Position numbers and translations under genes: made by a program. The notes under the pieces are model-generated. The model was not told the origin of the DNA and ran no database searches. It saw nothing but the letters and a program-made list of their open reading frames with translations. Source: JADJPO01 sp046330955 (lineage in GTDB: Bacteria > Actinomycetota > Actinomycetes > Actinomycetales > Kineosporiaceae). From it: a stretch of 64,000 nt of DNA. The stretch covers positions 62,001 through 126,000 of the forward strand of contig JAXLRT010000007.1 of the NCBI GenBank assembly GCA_046330955.1, given 5' to 3'. Positions 8,232 through 17,057 of the stretch are shown one piece after another (position 1 is the stretch's first letter; each line of letters opens with the position of its first letter).

Positions 8232-8863
8232 GCCGTCCCGCGCGCGTCGTCGTCCTGGTCTCCGGATCGGGAACCCTGTTGCAGGCCCTGCTGGACGACG
8301 CGGCCACCGCGGGCGGGTCGGCGCCGTTCGGCGTCGCAGCGGTCATCAGCGATCGGGACGACGCCTACGGGCTGCAACGGGCGCGCGAGGCGGGGGTGCC
8401 GACGGCCGTGGTGCGTCCGGGCGACTTCCCCGACCGGGCGACCTGGGACCTGGCCGTGGCCAAGGCGGTCGAGGTGTTCACGCCCGACCTGGTGGTGCTG
8501 GCCGGGTTCATGCGCCTGCTGGGTGAGGCCTACCTGAGCCGGTTCGCCGACCGCACGATCAACTCTCACCCGGCCCTGCTGCCCGCGTTCCCCGGGGCAC
8601 ACGCCGTCCGGGACGCGCTGGCGTACGGCGTCACGGTGACCGGTACCAGCGTGATCCTGCTGGACGCCGGTGTGGACTCCGGGCCGGTGGTCGCCCAGCG
8701 CGCGGTCGAGGTGCTGCCCGGGGACGACGAGGCGAGCCTGCACGAGCGGATCAAGGTGGTCGAGCGGGAGTTGCTGGTCGAGGTGGTGCGTCGCATGACC
8801 GGTGTCGGGTGGAGCGTCGAGGGCAGGAGCGTGCGGTTCGGTGAAGGAGCAATCGGTGAGTGA
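8228..8863 (+). CDS. purN: phosphoribosylglycinamide formyltransferase
   Basis: 211 residues. The N-terminal RVVVLVSGSGTLLQALLDD is the GAR-binding loop. The catalytic segment NSHPALLPAFPGAHAVRDAL carries Asn and His, and the Asp lies in LLDAGVDSGPVVAQ. It transfers the formyl group of 10-formyl-THF to GAR in purine synthesis. The GTG start overlaps the upstream gene by GTGA, and its own stop overlaps the purH start, so the three are likely cotranscribed. TATCGT just upstream may be an internal -10. Confidence 0.97.
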   Translation: MSRPARVVVLVSGSGTLLQALLDDAATAGGSAPFGVAAVISDRDDAYGLQRAREAGVPTAVVRPGDFPDRATWDLAVAKAVEVFTPDLVVLAGFMRLLGEAYLSRFADRTINSHPALLPAFPGAHAVRDALAYGVTVTGTSVILLDAGVDSGPVVAQRAVEVLPGDDEASLHERIKVVERELLVEVVRRMTGVGWSVEGRSVRFGEGAIGE

Positions 8864-10490
8864 GGGCCAGGTGTCCGGTGACGTGTCCGGCGACAAGGTG
8901 GCGATCCGGCGCGCCCTGCTGTCGGTGTACGACAAGACCGGGCTGGAGGACCTCGCGCTCGCGTTGCACGCCGCCGGGGTGGCACTGGTCTCGACCGGCT
9001 CGACGGCGGCCCGGATCGCCGCGGCCGGAGTGCCGGTGACCGCGGTCGAGGCGCTGACCGGGTTCCCGGAGTGCCTGGACGGGCGGGTCAAGACGCTGCA
9101 CCCGAAGGTGCACGCCGGCATCCTCGCCGACCGCCGGCTGCCCGAGCACGTGGCCCAGTTGGCCGCGCTCGGGGTCGAGCCGTTCGATCTGGTGGTCAGC
9201 AACCTCTACCCGTTCCGAGCGACGGTGGCCTCGGGGGCGAGCGTGGACGAGTGCGTCGAGCAGATCGACATCGGCGGCCCGTCGATGGTGCGCGCCGCAG
9301 CCAAGAACCACCCGAGCGTCGCGGTGGTCACCGACCCGGGCGACTACCCGCTGGTGATCGAGGCGTTGGCGGACGGCGGGTTCGACCTGGCCACCCGGCG
9401 CCGGCTGGCGGCGCGCGCGTTCGCGCACACGGCGTCCTACGACACCGCGGTCGCGCAGTGGACGGCGGCCCACCTGGCCGGCGAATCGGTCGCCGACGGC
9501 ACCTGGCCGGCCTATGCCGGTGTGGCGCTGGAGCGCGCGGCGGTGCTGCGCTACGGCGAGAACCCGCACCAGGCCGCCGCGCTGTACGTCGACCAGGGCG
9601 TCTCGCCCGGAAGTCCCACGGCCGCACCGGGTATCGCGCAGGCGACCCAGCTGCACGGCAAGGAGATGTCGTACAACAACTACGTGGACGCCGACGCGGC
9701 GTTGCGGGCGGCCTACGACTTCGAGGCGCCGGCGGTGGCGATCATCAAGCACGCCAACCCGTGCGGGCTCGCGGTGGCCTCGCCGGGGGCCGCCGACCCG
9801 ATCGCCGATGCGCACGCCAAAGCCCATGAGTGCGACCCGGTTTCGGCGTACGGCGGAGTGGTGGCCGCGAACCGTCCGGTGACGCTCGGCATGGCCGAAC
9901 GGCTGGCCGAGATCTTCACCGAGGTGGTGATCGCGCCCGGCTTCGAGCCCGAGGCGCTGAACCTGTTGTCGCAGAAGAAGAACGTGCGATTGCTCGAGCT
10001 GGCCGACGGCTACGTCCGGGACGCCGTCGAGTTGCGGCAGGTGTCCGGCGGCATGCTGGTGCAGGTCAGTGATCGGCTCCACGCGGCCGGCGACGACCCG
10101 GCGAGCTGGCGGCTGGCCACGGGCGAGGCGGCGGACGACGCGACCCTGGCCGAGTTGGCCTTCGCCTGGCGGGCGGTGCGGGCGGCGAAGTCGAACGCGA
10201 TCCTGCTCGCCCGGGACGGCGCCACGGTCGGCATCGGGATGGGTCAGGTGAACCGGGTGGATTCCTGCCGCCTGGCCGTCGCCCGGGCCGGCGAGGATCG
10301 GGCTCGCGGCGCGGTGGCGGCGTCCGACGCCTTCTTCCCGTTCGCCGACGGACTGCAGGTGCTGCTGGACGCCGGGGTGCGTGCCGTCGTCCAGCCGGGA
10401 GGGTCGGTGCGTGACGATGAGGTCATCGCAGCGTCGCAGGCGGCCGGGGTCACCATGTACCTGACCGGGGCCCGCCACTTCGCCCACTGA
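8856..10490 (+). CDS. purH: bifunctional AICAR transformylase / IMP cyclohydrolase
   Basis: 544 residues from the GTG at 8856, chosen for the GAAGGAG site 6 bp upstream and the overlap with the purN stop; the frame is open to 8802. The N-terminal MGS-like cyclohydrolase domain shows RRALLSVYDKTGLEDLA and VKTLHPKVHAGIL. The transformylase domain has RYGENPHQAAALY, QLHGKEMSYNNYVDADAA and IIKHANPCGLA. It catalyses the last two steps of IMP synthesis. Confidence 0.97.
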   Translation: MSEGQVSGDVSGDKVAIRRALLSVYDKTGLEDLALALHAAGVALVSTGSTAARIAAAGVPVTAVEALTGFPECLDGRVKTLHPKVHAGILADRRLPEHVAQLAALGVEPFDLVVSNLYPFRATVASGASVDECVEQIDIGGPSMVRAAAKNHPSVAVVTDPGDYPLVIEALADGGFDLATRRRLAARAFAHTASYDTAVAQWTAAHLAGESVADGTWPAYAGVALERAAVLRYGENPHQAAALYVDQGVSPGSPTAAPGIAQATQLHGKEMSYNNYVDADAALRAAYDFEAPAVAIIKHANPCGLAVASPGAADPIADAHAKAHECDPVSAYGGVVAANRPVTLGMAERLAEIFTEVVIAPGFEPEALNLLSQKKNVRLLELADGYVRDAVELRQVSGGMLVQVSDRLHAAGDDPASWRLATGEAADDATLAELAFAWRAVRAAKSNAILLARDGATVGIGMGQVNRVDSCRLAVARAGEDRARGAVAASDAFFPFADGLQVLLDAGVRAVVQPGGSVRDDEVIAASQAAGVTMYLTGARHFAH

Positions 10491-10544
10491 GGAGAGGTCG
10501 CCCTGGCGGGGGCCGTGGAGCTGTGGGACTGTGTAACTGTGGAC

Positions 10545-10784
10545 ATGAAGAACATCACCGTACGGGTGCCCGAACAGGTCTATCGCCAGGCCAGGATTCG
10601 GGCGGCAGAGCAGGGTACTTCGGTGAGTGGTCTGGTGGCGCAGTACCTGCGTTCCCTCGTGGAGGCGGATGCCGAGTTCGAGCGGCTCGCTGCGCGTCAA
10701 AGGGAGATCTGCGCCGGCTTGGGCCGGTTCAGTGCCGAGGACCGCCTCTCGCGAGACGAGTCGCACGACCGTGCGATTCGCTGA
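10545..10784 (+). CDS. ribbon-helix-helix antitoxin, VapB-like
   Basis: 79 residues from the ATG at 10545; a GTG at 10515 is also in frame. The N-terminal MKNITVRVPEQVYRQARIRA gives the beta strand and helix of an RHH DNA-binding antitoxin, followed by GTSVSGLVAQYLRSL. The C-terminal part is charged and would wrap the toxin. The last 14 bp overlap the PIN toxin gene, the usual type II toxin-antitoxin layout. It probably represses its own operon. Confidence 0.8.
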   Translation: MKNITVRVPEQVYRQARIRAAEQGTSVSGLVAQYLRSLVEADAEFERLAARQREICAGLGRFSAEDRLSRDESHDRAIR

Positions 10785-11178
10785 CACCAACGTCCTGCTC
10801 TACGCCATCTCGACCGATCCACGCGAAGAGCAGCAGGCCGCCGTGGCCACATCGCTGCTCGACGGTGGCGACATCGTCTTGTCGGTGCAGGTATTGCAGG
10901 AGTTCTACGTTCAGGCCACCCGGCTCAGTCGCCGCGACCGGCTGGACGGCTCGGTCGCAGCTGAACTGGTCGCGACCTTCCAGCGGTTTCCGGTGGTACC
11001 GGTGACGCCGCAGATCGTCACGGCTGCCATTGCGACGCACCGTCGATACGACATCTCGTACTGGGACGCCGCGATTCTGGAGGCAGCCCGATCCGCCGGC
11101 TGCGACGTGGTGCTGTCGGAGGACCTGAGCCATACCGTCGACTACGGCGGCATCCGGGTGGAGAACCCGTTCACCTGA
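10771..11178 (+). CDS. PIN-domain toxin, VapC-like ribonuclease
   Basis: 135 residues from the GTG at 10771. The start VRFADTNVLLYAIS supplies the first PIN aspartate (residue 5). LQEFYVQATR supplies the conserved acidic residue, and SYWDAAILEAAR with VVLSEDLSH the later acidic residues. PIN toxins of this group are Mg-dependent RNases inhibited by the adjacent RHH protein. The pair interrupts the region between purH and the DUF3017 gene, which suggests a later insertion. The RNA target is unknown. Confidence 0.88.
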   Translation: MRFADTNVLLYAISTDPREEQQAAVATSLLDGGDIVLSVQVLQEFYVQATRLSRRDRLDGSVAAELVATFQRFPVVPVTPQIVTAAIATHRRYDISYWDAAILEAARSAGCDVVLSEDLSHTVDYGGIRVENPFT

Positions 11179-11273
11179 CGCCCGTTGGAGCGCGGTGGGT
11201 GGGCACCCTCGATGGTGGCAGGATCGTGGCAGCGCACCTGTCGAATGCGCACCCCAGTCGAATGGGAGTTCCG

Positions 11274-11546
11274 GTGATCCAGTGGGAGGTGCCGCCGAGC
11301 CGGCGGTTCGCGTTCGTGCTGGTGCTCACCGTGATGGTGATCTCGGTGCTCGCCGCGGGACTGGGTCACGTGCGCCTGGGTGGCTACCTGCTCGCGGCGT
11401 CCCTGGCCCTGGCTGCGACCATGCGGGCGATGCTGCCGGAGAAGTACTGCCTGGGCCTGTTGGTGCGCACCCGCACTTTCGACGTCGTCACCGCGGCGGC
11501 CTTCGCCGTGGCCCTGGTGGCGACCACGGCCGTGCTGCCCGCCTGA
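11274..11546 (+). CDS. DUF3017 small membrane protein
   Basis: About 90 residues from the GTG at 11274, which has GGGAG 5 bp upstream; an ATG at 11262 is possible. Three hydrophobic segments: FAFVLVLTVMVISVLAAGLG, LGGYLLAASLALAATMRAML and VVTAAAFAVALVATTAVLPA. RAMLPEKYCLGLLVRTRTFD between the second and third matches the DUF3017 family, often found near folD or purH in actinomycetes. Its function is unknown. Confidence 0.75.
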   Translation: MIQWEVPPSRRFAFVLVLTVMVISVLAAGLGHVRLGGYLLAASLALAATMRAMLPEKYCLGLLVRTRTFDVVTAAAFAVALVATTAVLPA

Positions 11547-11565
11547 CGCGCTTCGGCCATTGCCT

Positions 11566-11634
11566 TCATGATCACCGTTTGGATGCGGGTTTCAAGGGTT
11601 TCTGTCCCGGATCCTGCTTCCAGACGGTGATCAT
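11566..11634. repeat. intergenic inverted repeat between convergent genes
   Basis: Arms of 17 nt, CATGATCACCGTTTGGA (11566-11582) and TCCAGACGGTGATCATG (11618-11634), pair with one mismatch around a 35-nt spacer. The element lies between the convergent ends of the DUF3017 gene and the gene at 11650. It may be a bidirectional terminator or a dispersed REP-like repeat. The long spacer is unusual for an intrinsic terminator. Confidence 0.65.
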
Positions 11635-11649
11635 GGGGACTTGCTGCGG

Positions 11650-12846
11650 TCAGGAGCCTGCGGGCACCCGACCGCAGGTGCCGGCGTCGAGCGAGCACAC
11701 GATCTCGCCGCCGCCGTCCTTCACCCGGTTGCGCACGGTCGCGGCGTCCTGCCACGACCACAGGTCGGCCAGGGTGACGCCCTGGGGCACGAGGGTGGCG
11801 CCGCGCCGTCCGGTGGCGACCTCGATCGGGGTCGCGCCGTCCACCAGCCACGCACCGCCCGGGCCGACCGCGAGGTCCGACGGCACCTGCCACGTCGGCC
11901 GGCACACCAGGGATGCCGACTGCTTCAGGGTGCGCAGGTCCAGGACGCCGTAACAGGTCTGCCCCGGGCTCGCCGCGGCATCGGGCGCCACCGCGACCAG
12001 CAGCGCGGTGCCGTCGTCGGACATCACCGGGGCATCGTTGGGCGTCGCGCGCGCCACGGTCACCCGCGGCACCGGGTGCACGCTGCCGTCGGGTCGCCGC
12101 ACGGTCACCTCGATCGGGGGCGTTCCGAACGGCACCGATACCAGTCCACCCGGCCCCCACGTGCTGAAGTGATCGTTCGGCGGCGTCGACCCGGTGTAGA
12201 ACGAGACCGTGCCGCGCGTCAGGTCCAGCACGCCGTAGCGGCCCTGGCGCGGCGTCTCGCGCGGGACGTGCAGGAAGTACAGCGTCCCGCCATCCGGCGA
12301 GATCGCGGTGACGGTCAGCTCACCCCCGACCGAGTACGTCGGGACGGCGCGCACGTCGCCGGACGACGGCAGGGTCAGGACGACGCTGGACTCGCTCGCC
12401 GAGCCCACCCCCACGCCCCCGACCACGACCGCGCCCTGGGCCGTGGTGGTCGACCAGCGAACGGTCGACATGCCCGCGGGCACCGCCACGGCCTCACCTC
12501 GGTAGCGCAGCGTGGGCGGCGTCCCGGCCAAGGTCACCGCAGGGAACACCGGCCGTTCGGGCAGCGAGGCCCACCAGGCGCGTCCGCCGGCCGGGGTACC
12601 GGTGACCTCGGAGCGGGTGCTCGTGGGTGGCTCGGAGGTGCGTGTCAGGCCCGGCAGCTCCACGACGGTCACCGTCGCGGCAGCGGCCACCACCACGGCG
12701 GCCGCCACGCGTCGTGTGCGGCGGATCCGGCCGCCGGATCGGACGGCCTGCCGGGCGGCCTGCTCCGGGTGCCCGGCCCCCCGCACGGCGTCGGTGGCGA
12801 CGTCGGTCAGCGCCGTCCGCAGCCGTTGCTCGAGGGTGGTGGTCAT
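11650..12846 (-). CDS. membrane-anchored protein paired with SigE-family sigma factor
   Basis: 398 residues. The N-terminal 40 residues (MTTTLEQRLRTALTDVATDA) are cytoplasmic. A membrane segment RRVAAAVVVAAAATVTVVEL follows, then a long extracytoplasmic part with beta-propeller-like repeats (VTAISPDGGTLYFLHVP, VMSDDGTALLVAVAPD, GVLDLRTLKQSASLVC). Its ATGA start overlaps the stop of the ECF sigma gene, so the two are translationally coupled. The arrangement suggests a sensor or anti-sigma-like partner, but no classical ZAS domain is visible, so that role is inferred. Confidence 0.7.
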   Translation of the reverse strand: MTTTLEQRLRTALTDVATDAVRGAGHPEQAARQAVRSGGRIRRTRRVAAAVVVAAAATVTVVELPGLTRTSEPPTSTRSEVTGTPAGGRAWWASLPERPVFPAVTLAGTPPTLRYRGEAVAVPAGMSTVRWSTTTAQGAVVVGGVGVGSASESSVVLTLPSSGDVRAVPTYSVGGELTVTAISPDGGTLYFLHVPRETPRQGRYGVLDLTRGTVSFYTGSTPPNDHFSTWGPGGLVSVPFGTPPIEVTVRRPDGSVHPVPRVTVARATPNDAPVMSDDGTALLVAVAPDAAASPGQTCYGVLDLRTLKQSASLVCRPTWQVPSDLAVGPGGAWLVDGATPIEVATGRRGATLVPQGVTLADLWSWQDAATVRNRVKDGGGEIVCSLDAGTCGRVPAGS

Positions 12847-13448
12847 CGCGGGCCAGCTTCCGTCGGGGTGATCGAGAGGGTGGGGTGCGGCAGCGTCCCG
12901 GCGTCGTCCGGGTCGTCAGGGTCGTGCATGACCTGTCGCAGCCGGGCGAGCGCCCGTGAGGTGTGCGACTTGACCGCCCCGACCGAGCAGCCCATGGCTT
13001 GCGCGGTATCGGCCTCGGACAGGTCGTCGACGTAGCGCAGCACCACCGCTGTCCGTTGCCGCACCGGCAACTGCCGCAGGGCGGTGAGCAGCACCGCCCG
13101 GTCGTCGATGCGCGCGAAGGATTCGGTGCCTGCGGCCGTCGCCGCCTCGGGCAGGACGGCGTGCGGTTGCTCACCGCGCCAGGCACGCCGCCACCACGAG
13201 ATCGCCTGCCGGGCCAGCGCCGCCCGGGCGTAGGCCGCCATCGCCTCGCGTCCCCGCACGGCCTCCAGACGCCCCCAGCGCAGGTACAGCCGGGTCAACA
13301 CGGTCTGCAGCAGGTCCTCGGCCAGCTGGCGATCCCCGGTGATCAGGAAGGCCGTCCGCAGCAGCCCGGAATGGGACTGCAGGACGAAGGCCGTGAACGA
13401 CTTCTCGGTCGTGTCACGCCGGGCGACCAGCCGCGCGCTCTCGCTCAT
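12843..13448 (-). CDS. ECF RNA polymerase sigma factor, SigE family (sigma-70)
   Basis: About 201 residues from the ATG at 13448; a GTG at 13469 is also plausible. Region 2 reads FVLQSHSGLLRTAFLITGDRQLAEDLLQTV with RLYLRWGRL; region 4 reads LPVRQRTAVVLRYVDDLSEADTAQAMGCSVGAVKSH. The SigE-family (SACE_1302-type) sigma factors of actinomycetes are usually followed by a membrane partner, as here. It likely drives an extracytoplasmic stress regulon and perhaps its own promoter at 13450-13560. Confidence 0.92.
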   Translation of the reverse strand: MSESARLVARRDTTEKSFTAFVLQSHSGLLRTAFLITGDRQLAEDLLQTVLTRLYLRWGRLEAVRGREAMAAYARAALARQAISWWRRAWRGEQPHAVLPEAATAAGTESFARIDDRAVLLTALRQLPVRQRTAVVLRYVDDLSEADTAQAMGCSVGAVKSHTSRALARLRQVMHDPDDPDDAGTLPHPTLSITPTEAGPR

Positions 13449-13489
13449 GTCCGGTCGACGAGGTGGCACGGTCCCCAGGTTTACCCCGG

Positions 13490-13516
13490 TCCCGGGATTT
13501 TCCGCAGATCCCGGGG
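13490..13516. promoter_or_regulatory. dyad upstream of ECF sigma gene
   Basis: Inverted repeat CCCGGGAT (13491-13498) and ATCCCGGG (13508-13515) around a 9-bp spacer, 40-70 bp upstream of the sigma factor start and within the divergent region with telA. It could be an operator for either gene. Each arm contains the self-palindrome CCCGGG, so the signal is partly compositional. Confidence 0.35.
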
Positions 13517-13662
13517 ATTGCCCTGATTCTCCCCTGACCAGCGCAGCGCTCGGTGGGGGAACCGCGTAGATTGACGAGGCGTCACCACTGCACCATGTGC
13601 ACCCTGCCGACCGGCCACCTCGGGGACGACGTGTGGCCCGGACGTTCCCGAGGAGAGGCCCG

Positions 13663-14880
13663 ATGACCGAGCCGACGCCCCTTGCCCCGCCCGCCGAGGC
13701 CATGCTGACGCTGACCGCGCCCGAGCCACCCAAGGCCGTCGCGACGACCCAGGCGCCGAAGATCGCTCCGCAGGTCGAGGCGGCCGCGGTGCCCGGGCTG
13801 GACGCCAAGGTCGAGGCCTACCTCGACGCGTTGCTGAAGGAGGCGCCCAACTCGCCGAACTTCACGGCCAAGGCCAACGACGTGCGCACCATGGGTGACG
13901 CCGACATCCGCCGGGCGGCCGAGACGTCGAACACCCTGCTCAAGTCGCCGGTGAAGGCGCTGCAGGAGGGCGGCCTGAGCGAGGGTTCGAAGATCGGCAA
14001 GACCCTGATCGAACTGCGCCGCACCGTCGAGGAGCTCGACCCGGCCGGGGCCAAGGGCAGCCGCAAGCTGTTCGGCATCCTGCCGATGGGCGACAAGATC
14101 GAGGACTACTTCCGTAAGTACCAGAGCGCGCAGAGTCACCTCGACGCGATCTTGAACGCGCTCTACTCCGGCCAGGACGAGCTGCGCAAGGACAACGCCG
14201 CGCTCAACGCCGAGAAGAAGAACCTGTGGGACACCATGGGCCGGCTCAACCAGTACGTCTACATCGCCGAGCGGCTCGACGCGCGCCTCGCCGCCGGCAT
14301 CAGCGAGCTGCAGGCCAGTGACCCCGACCAGGCCAAGGCGCTGCAGCAGGACGTGCTGTTCTACGTCCGACAGAAGCACCAGGACCTGCTCACCCAGCTC
14401 GCGGTCTCGATCCAGAACTACCTGGCCATCGACATCGTGATCAAGAACAACATCGAGCTCATCAAGGGCGTCGACCGGGCCTCGACCACCACCGTCTCGG
14501 CGCTGCGCACCGCGGTCATCGTGGCTCAGGCGCTCGGTAACCAGAAGCTGGTGCTCGACCAGATCACGGCGCTGAACAGCACGACGTCCGACATGATCCA
14601 GCGCACCAGCGAGATGCTGCGCGACAACTCGGTGCAGATCCAGGAACAGGCCGCCTCGGCCACCATCGGCCTGCCCCAGCTGCAGGCGGCGTTCCAGAAC
14701 ATCTACGCCACCATGGACGCCATCGACACGTTCAAGGTGCAGGCGCTGGACACCATGGCGACCACGATCGGCACGCTCGAGACCGAGGTCACCAAGTCAC
14801 GCGAGTACCTCGAGCGGGTCAAGCAGCGGGACGAGCGGATCGCCGCCGGATCGCTCGACATCGGGGACGCGCGGCGCTGA
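13663..14880 (+). CDS. TelA-family toxic anion resistance protein
   Basis: 405 residues from the ATG at 13663, which has AGGAGA upstream. After a Pro/Ala-rich leader, the protein is long alpha-helical: FGILPMGDKIEDYFRKYQSA, NQYVYIAERLDARLAAGI, DIVIKNNIELIKGVDRASTT and VSALRTAVIVAQALGNQK are hallmarks of TelA (PF05816). TelA proteins are linked to tellurite and other chemical stress, often beside Ter-type genes. It heads a co-directional cluster with an AAA ATPase, a VWA protein and Ser/Thr phospho-signalling genes, so a signalling or scaffold role is more likely than anion detoxification alone. Confidence 0.92.
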   Translation: MTEPTPLAPPAEAMLTLTAPEPPKAVATTQAPKIAPQVEAAAVPGLDAKVEAYLDALLKEAPNSPNFTAKANDVRTMGDADIRRAAETSNTLLKSPVKALQEGGLSEGSKIGKTLIELRRTVEELDPAGAKGSRKLFGILPMGDKIEDYFRKYQSAQSHLDAILNALYSGQDELRKDNAALNAEKKNLWDTMGRLNQYVYIAERLDARLAAGISELQASDPDQAKALQQDVLFYVRQKHQDLLTQLAVSIQNYLAIDIVIKNNIELIKGVDRASTTTVSALRTAVIVAQALGNQKLVLDQITALNSTTSDMIQRTSEMLRDNSVQIQEQAASATIGLPQLQAAFQNIYATMDAIDTFKVQALDTMATTIGTLETEVTKSREYLERVKQRDERIAAGSLDIGDARR

Positions 14881-14914
14881 CTCGCCCACGCACGGAGGAA
14901 GGGACGGCCCAGGG

Positions 14915-15474
14915 GTGTCTGTGAAGGACTGGTGGGGAGGGCTGTTCGGCCGTCCCCGCGAGGCCACGCGCGACGCCGATGCGTCGACGCCGATCGACAT
15001 CCCGCGGGTGCCCACGGGTGAGGAGCTGCTGACCCAGCTGACGGCGCTCGAGACCGACATCGACGAGAAGGCGCGCAGCGAGCGGATCTCGGGGGTGGTG
15101 GCGTGCGGGTGCACGACATCTGCAGCACCGCCCGCGACATCATCCCTCGGCTGAACCAGCTCGGCGGCGGAACCCGGGACGCCCACTCGGTGATGTCGAC
15201 GGTGACCAGCTACCTGCCCGAGGCGCTGGGCACCTACCTGCGCCTGCCCCGCACCTACGCCGACACCCGGCCGGTCGCCGGCGGCAAGACCTCGCTGATG
15301 GTGCTGGTCGACCAACTCGACCTGCTGTCGCTGACCATGGACAAGATCCTGGACGCCGCGACGCGCCGCGACGTCCAGGCCCTGGTGGCGCACGGGCAGT
15401 TCCTGGCGGACAAGTTCGGGCACTCCGCGGACGGCGGCACGCTCGACCTCGGCCTGGCCGGCGGGCCGTCGTGA
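14915..15474 (+). pseudogene. small helical protein of the TelA-AAA cluster, split by a -1 frameshift
   Basis: Two overlapping frames look like one protein of about 185 residues. The first (14915-15154) begins MSVKDWWGGLFGRPREATRD and reads well to DIDEKARSERISG. The second (15103-15474) continues RVHDICSTARDIIPRLNQLG to the stop. The switch lies at about 15090-15105, near TCTCGGGGGTGG; one missing base restores the frame. The second part could start at the GTG at 15103, but it would begin inside a helical domain. It resembles the small helical partners next to TelA (XpaC-like), though I cannot name it. The stop overlaps the AAA gene start. Sequencing error, real mutation and programmed slip are all open. 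Confidence 0.65.
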
Positions 15475-17057
15475 CCGCTCCGGGCGCAGACCTGGCCAAG
15501 GCCCTGGCCTCCCTGGTGGGAGTCGGTGTGGCGGCCGGGCTGCAGGCGGACGACGTGCGCGCCGAGGGTGCCGCGCTCGCTGCGACCCTGGCCGAGTCGG
15601 CGATCGGGGCACCCGCGGCCTGGGCGGCCGCGATCGGGGACGGCGCGGACACCACCGCCTTCTTCGACGCCGCGAGCCGCGCGCGCCGCTATCGCACCGC
15701 CCCGACCGCGGGGCTGCTGGCCCTGATCGCCGCCGACTCACCCCAGGCGAAGGCCTACGCCGAGGCCCTGGTGGAGCTGACCACCGCGGCCTGCACCCTG
15801 GGCGAGTCCACCCTGCAGGTGGTGGTCAACGCCTCGACGTCCGCGGCGGCCCAGTTGCGGGCGGTCACCCCGGGCGCGTCCTCGCCCGGGCCGGCGGTGC
15901 CGCCGGCCGCCCCGCCGCCGGGGGAGGCCACCTCGTTGCCGGTCGACCCCCGCCTGCTGGAGCAGCTGAGGGCCAGCCACGGCATCACGCTGCCGCCCGG
16001 CGTCCAGGGCACCCCGACGCCCGGTACCTCACCGGACGGCGCCACCCCGGGCGCCACCCACGGCAGCGGCGTGCCCGCCGCGACGCAGGCGGCGCCGTCC
16101 GAACCCGCGGTGGAACAGACCCAGCCCGAGCCGCCGCCGAAGACCCTCGAGGAACTGCTCGCCGAGCTCGACGACCTCACCGGGCTGGCGGCGGTCAAGA
16201 CCGAGATCCACCGGCAGACCGCGGTGCTGCGGGTCGAGAAGCTGCGCGCCGAGGCCGGCATGGCCAAGGCCACGATCACCCGGCACCTGGTGTTCGTCGG
16301 CAACCCGGGCACCGGCAAGACCACCGTGGCGCGGCTGGTGTCCGGCATCTACCGGGCGCTGGGGCTGCTGAGCAAGGGCCAGTTGATCGAGGTCGATCGA
16401 TCGGAGCTGGTGGCCGGATACCTGGGCCAGACCGCGATCAAGACCGCCGAGATCGTCGCCCAGGCCATCGGCGGGGTGCTGTTCATCGACGAGGCGTACA
16501 GCCTGGCCGGCGACCAGTACGGCGAGGAGGCCATCGACACCCTGGTGAAGGAGATGGAGGACCACCGCGACGACCTGGTCGTCGTCGTGGCCGGCTACCC
16601 CGGGCCGATGGCGGACTTCATCGACACCAACCCGGGCCTGGCGAGCCGGTTCCGCACCATCCTGACCTTCGCCGACTACACCGACGACGAGCTGGTCGAC
16701 ATCTTCGGGCAGATGGCCGCCAGGGCCGACTACACCGCCGGGCCGGCGGTGCTGGCCGCGTTCCGGGCGCTGCTGGCGGGCGTGGTGCGCGACGAGACCT
16801 TCGGCAACGGCCGCTACGCCCGCAACGTGCTCGAGGCCGCGATCGGACGGCACGCCTGGCGGCTGCGGGACGTTGAGCAGCCGACCATCGACCAGTTGCG
16901 CGATTTGGCCCCGCAGGACCTGGTCGACCCGCCCGTCGAACCCGCGCCCGCCGAGGAGGCTGTCCCTGCAGCCGAGGAACCCGCCGCGAGCGCGACGGTC
17001 GACACCGGCGAGTCGGTCGGCCAGGATGCCAACGCTGCAGGAGGTGAACGTCCGTGA
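15471..17057 (+). CDS. CbxX/CfxQ-type AAA+ ATPase
   Basis: 528 residues. The N-terminal half (about 1-150) is an alpha-helical domain of unknown type, then a Pro/Ala/Thr linker. The AAA domain begins at LDDLTGLAAVKTEI (about residue 235). It has Walker A VGNPGTGKTTVARL, pore-loop-region ELVAGYLGQTAIKT, Walker B GGVLFIDEAYSL, sensor-1 DLVVVVAGYPGPM and arginine finger NPGLASRF, matching the CbxX/CfxQ and EccA group. These act as hexameric remodelling ATPases. GTGA overlaps on both sides couple it to the preceding small gene and to GlnX. Confidence 0.93.
   Translation: MTAPGADLAKALASLVGVGVAAGLQADDVRAEGAALAATLAESAIGAPAAWAAAIGDGADTTAFFDAASRARRYRTAPTAGLLALIAADSPQAKAYAEALVELTTAACTLGESTLQVVVNASTSAAAQLRAVTPGASSPGPAVPPAAPPPGEATSLPVDPRLLEQLRASHGITLPPGVQGTPTPGTSPDGATPGATHGSGVPAATQAAPSEPAVEQTQPEPPPKTLEELLAELDDLTGLAAVKTEIHRQTAVLRVEKLRAEAGMAKATITRHLVFVGNPGTGKTTVARLVSGIYRALGLLSKGQLIEVDRSELVAGYLGQTAIKTAEIVAQAIGGVLFIDEAYSLAGDQYGEEAIDTLVKEMEDHRDDLVVVVAGYPGPMADFIDTNPGLASRFRTILTFADYTDDELVDIFGQMAARADYTAGPAVLAAFRALLAGVVRDETFGNGRYARNVLEAAIGRHAWRLRDVEQPTIDQLRDLAPQDLVDPPVEPAPAEEAVPAAEEPAASATVDTGESVGQDANAAGGERP

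Noticed and set aside
8751..10790. 679-codon minus-strand frame opposite purH
   Set aside because: Antisense shadow of a high-GC gene; no domains, and purH is unambiguous on the plus strand.
14915..15474. Two separate genes instead of one frameshifted gene
   Set aside because: The first frame loses sense exactly where the second begins, and the second would start within a helical domain; one broken gene is simpler, though internal initiation is not excluded.
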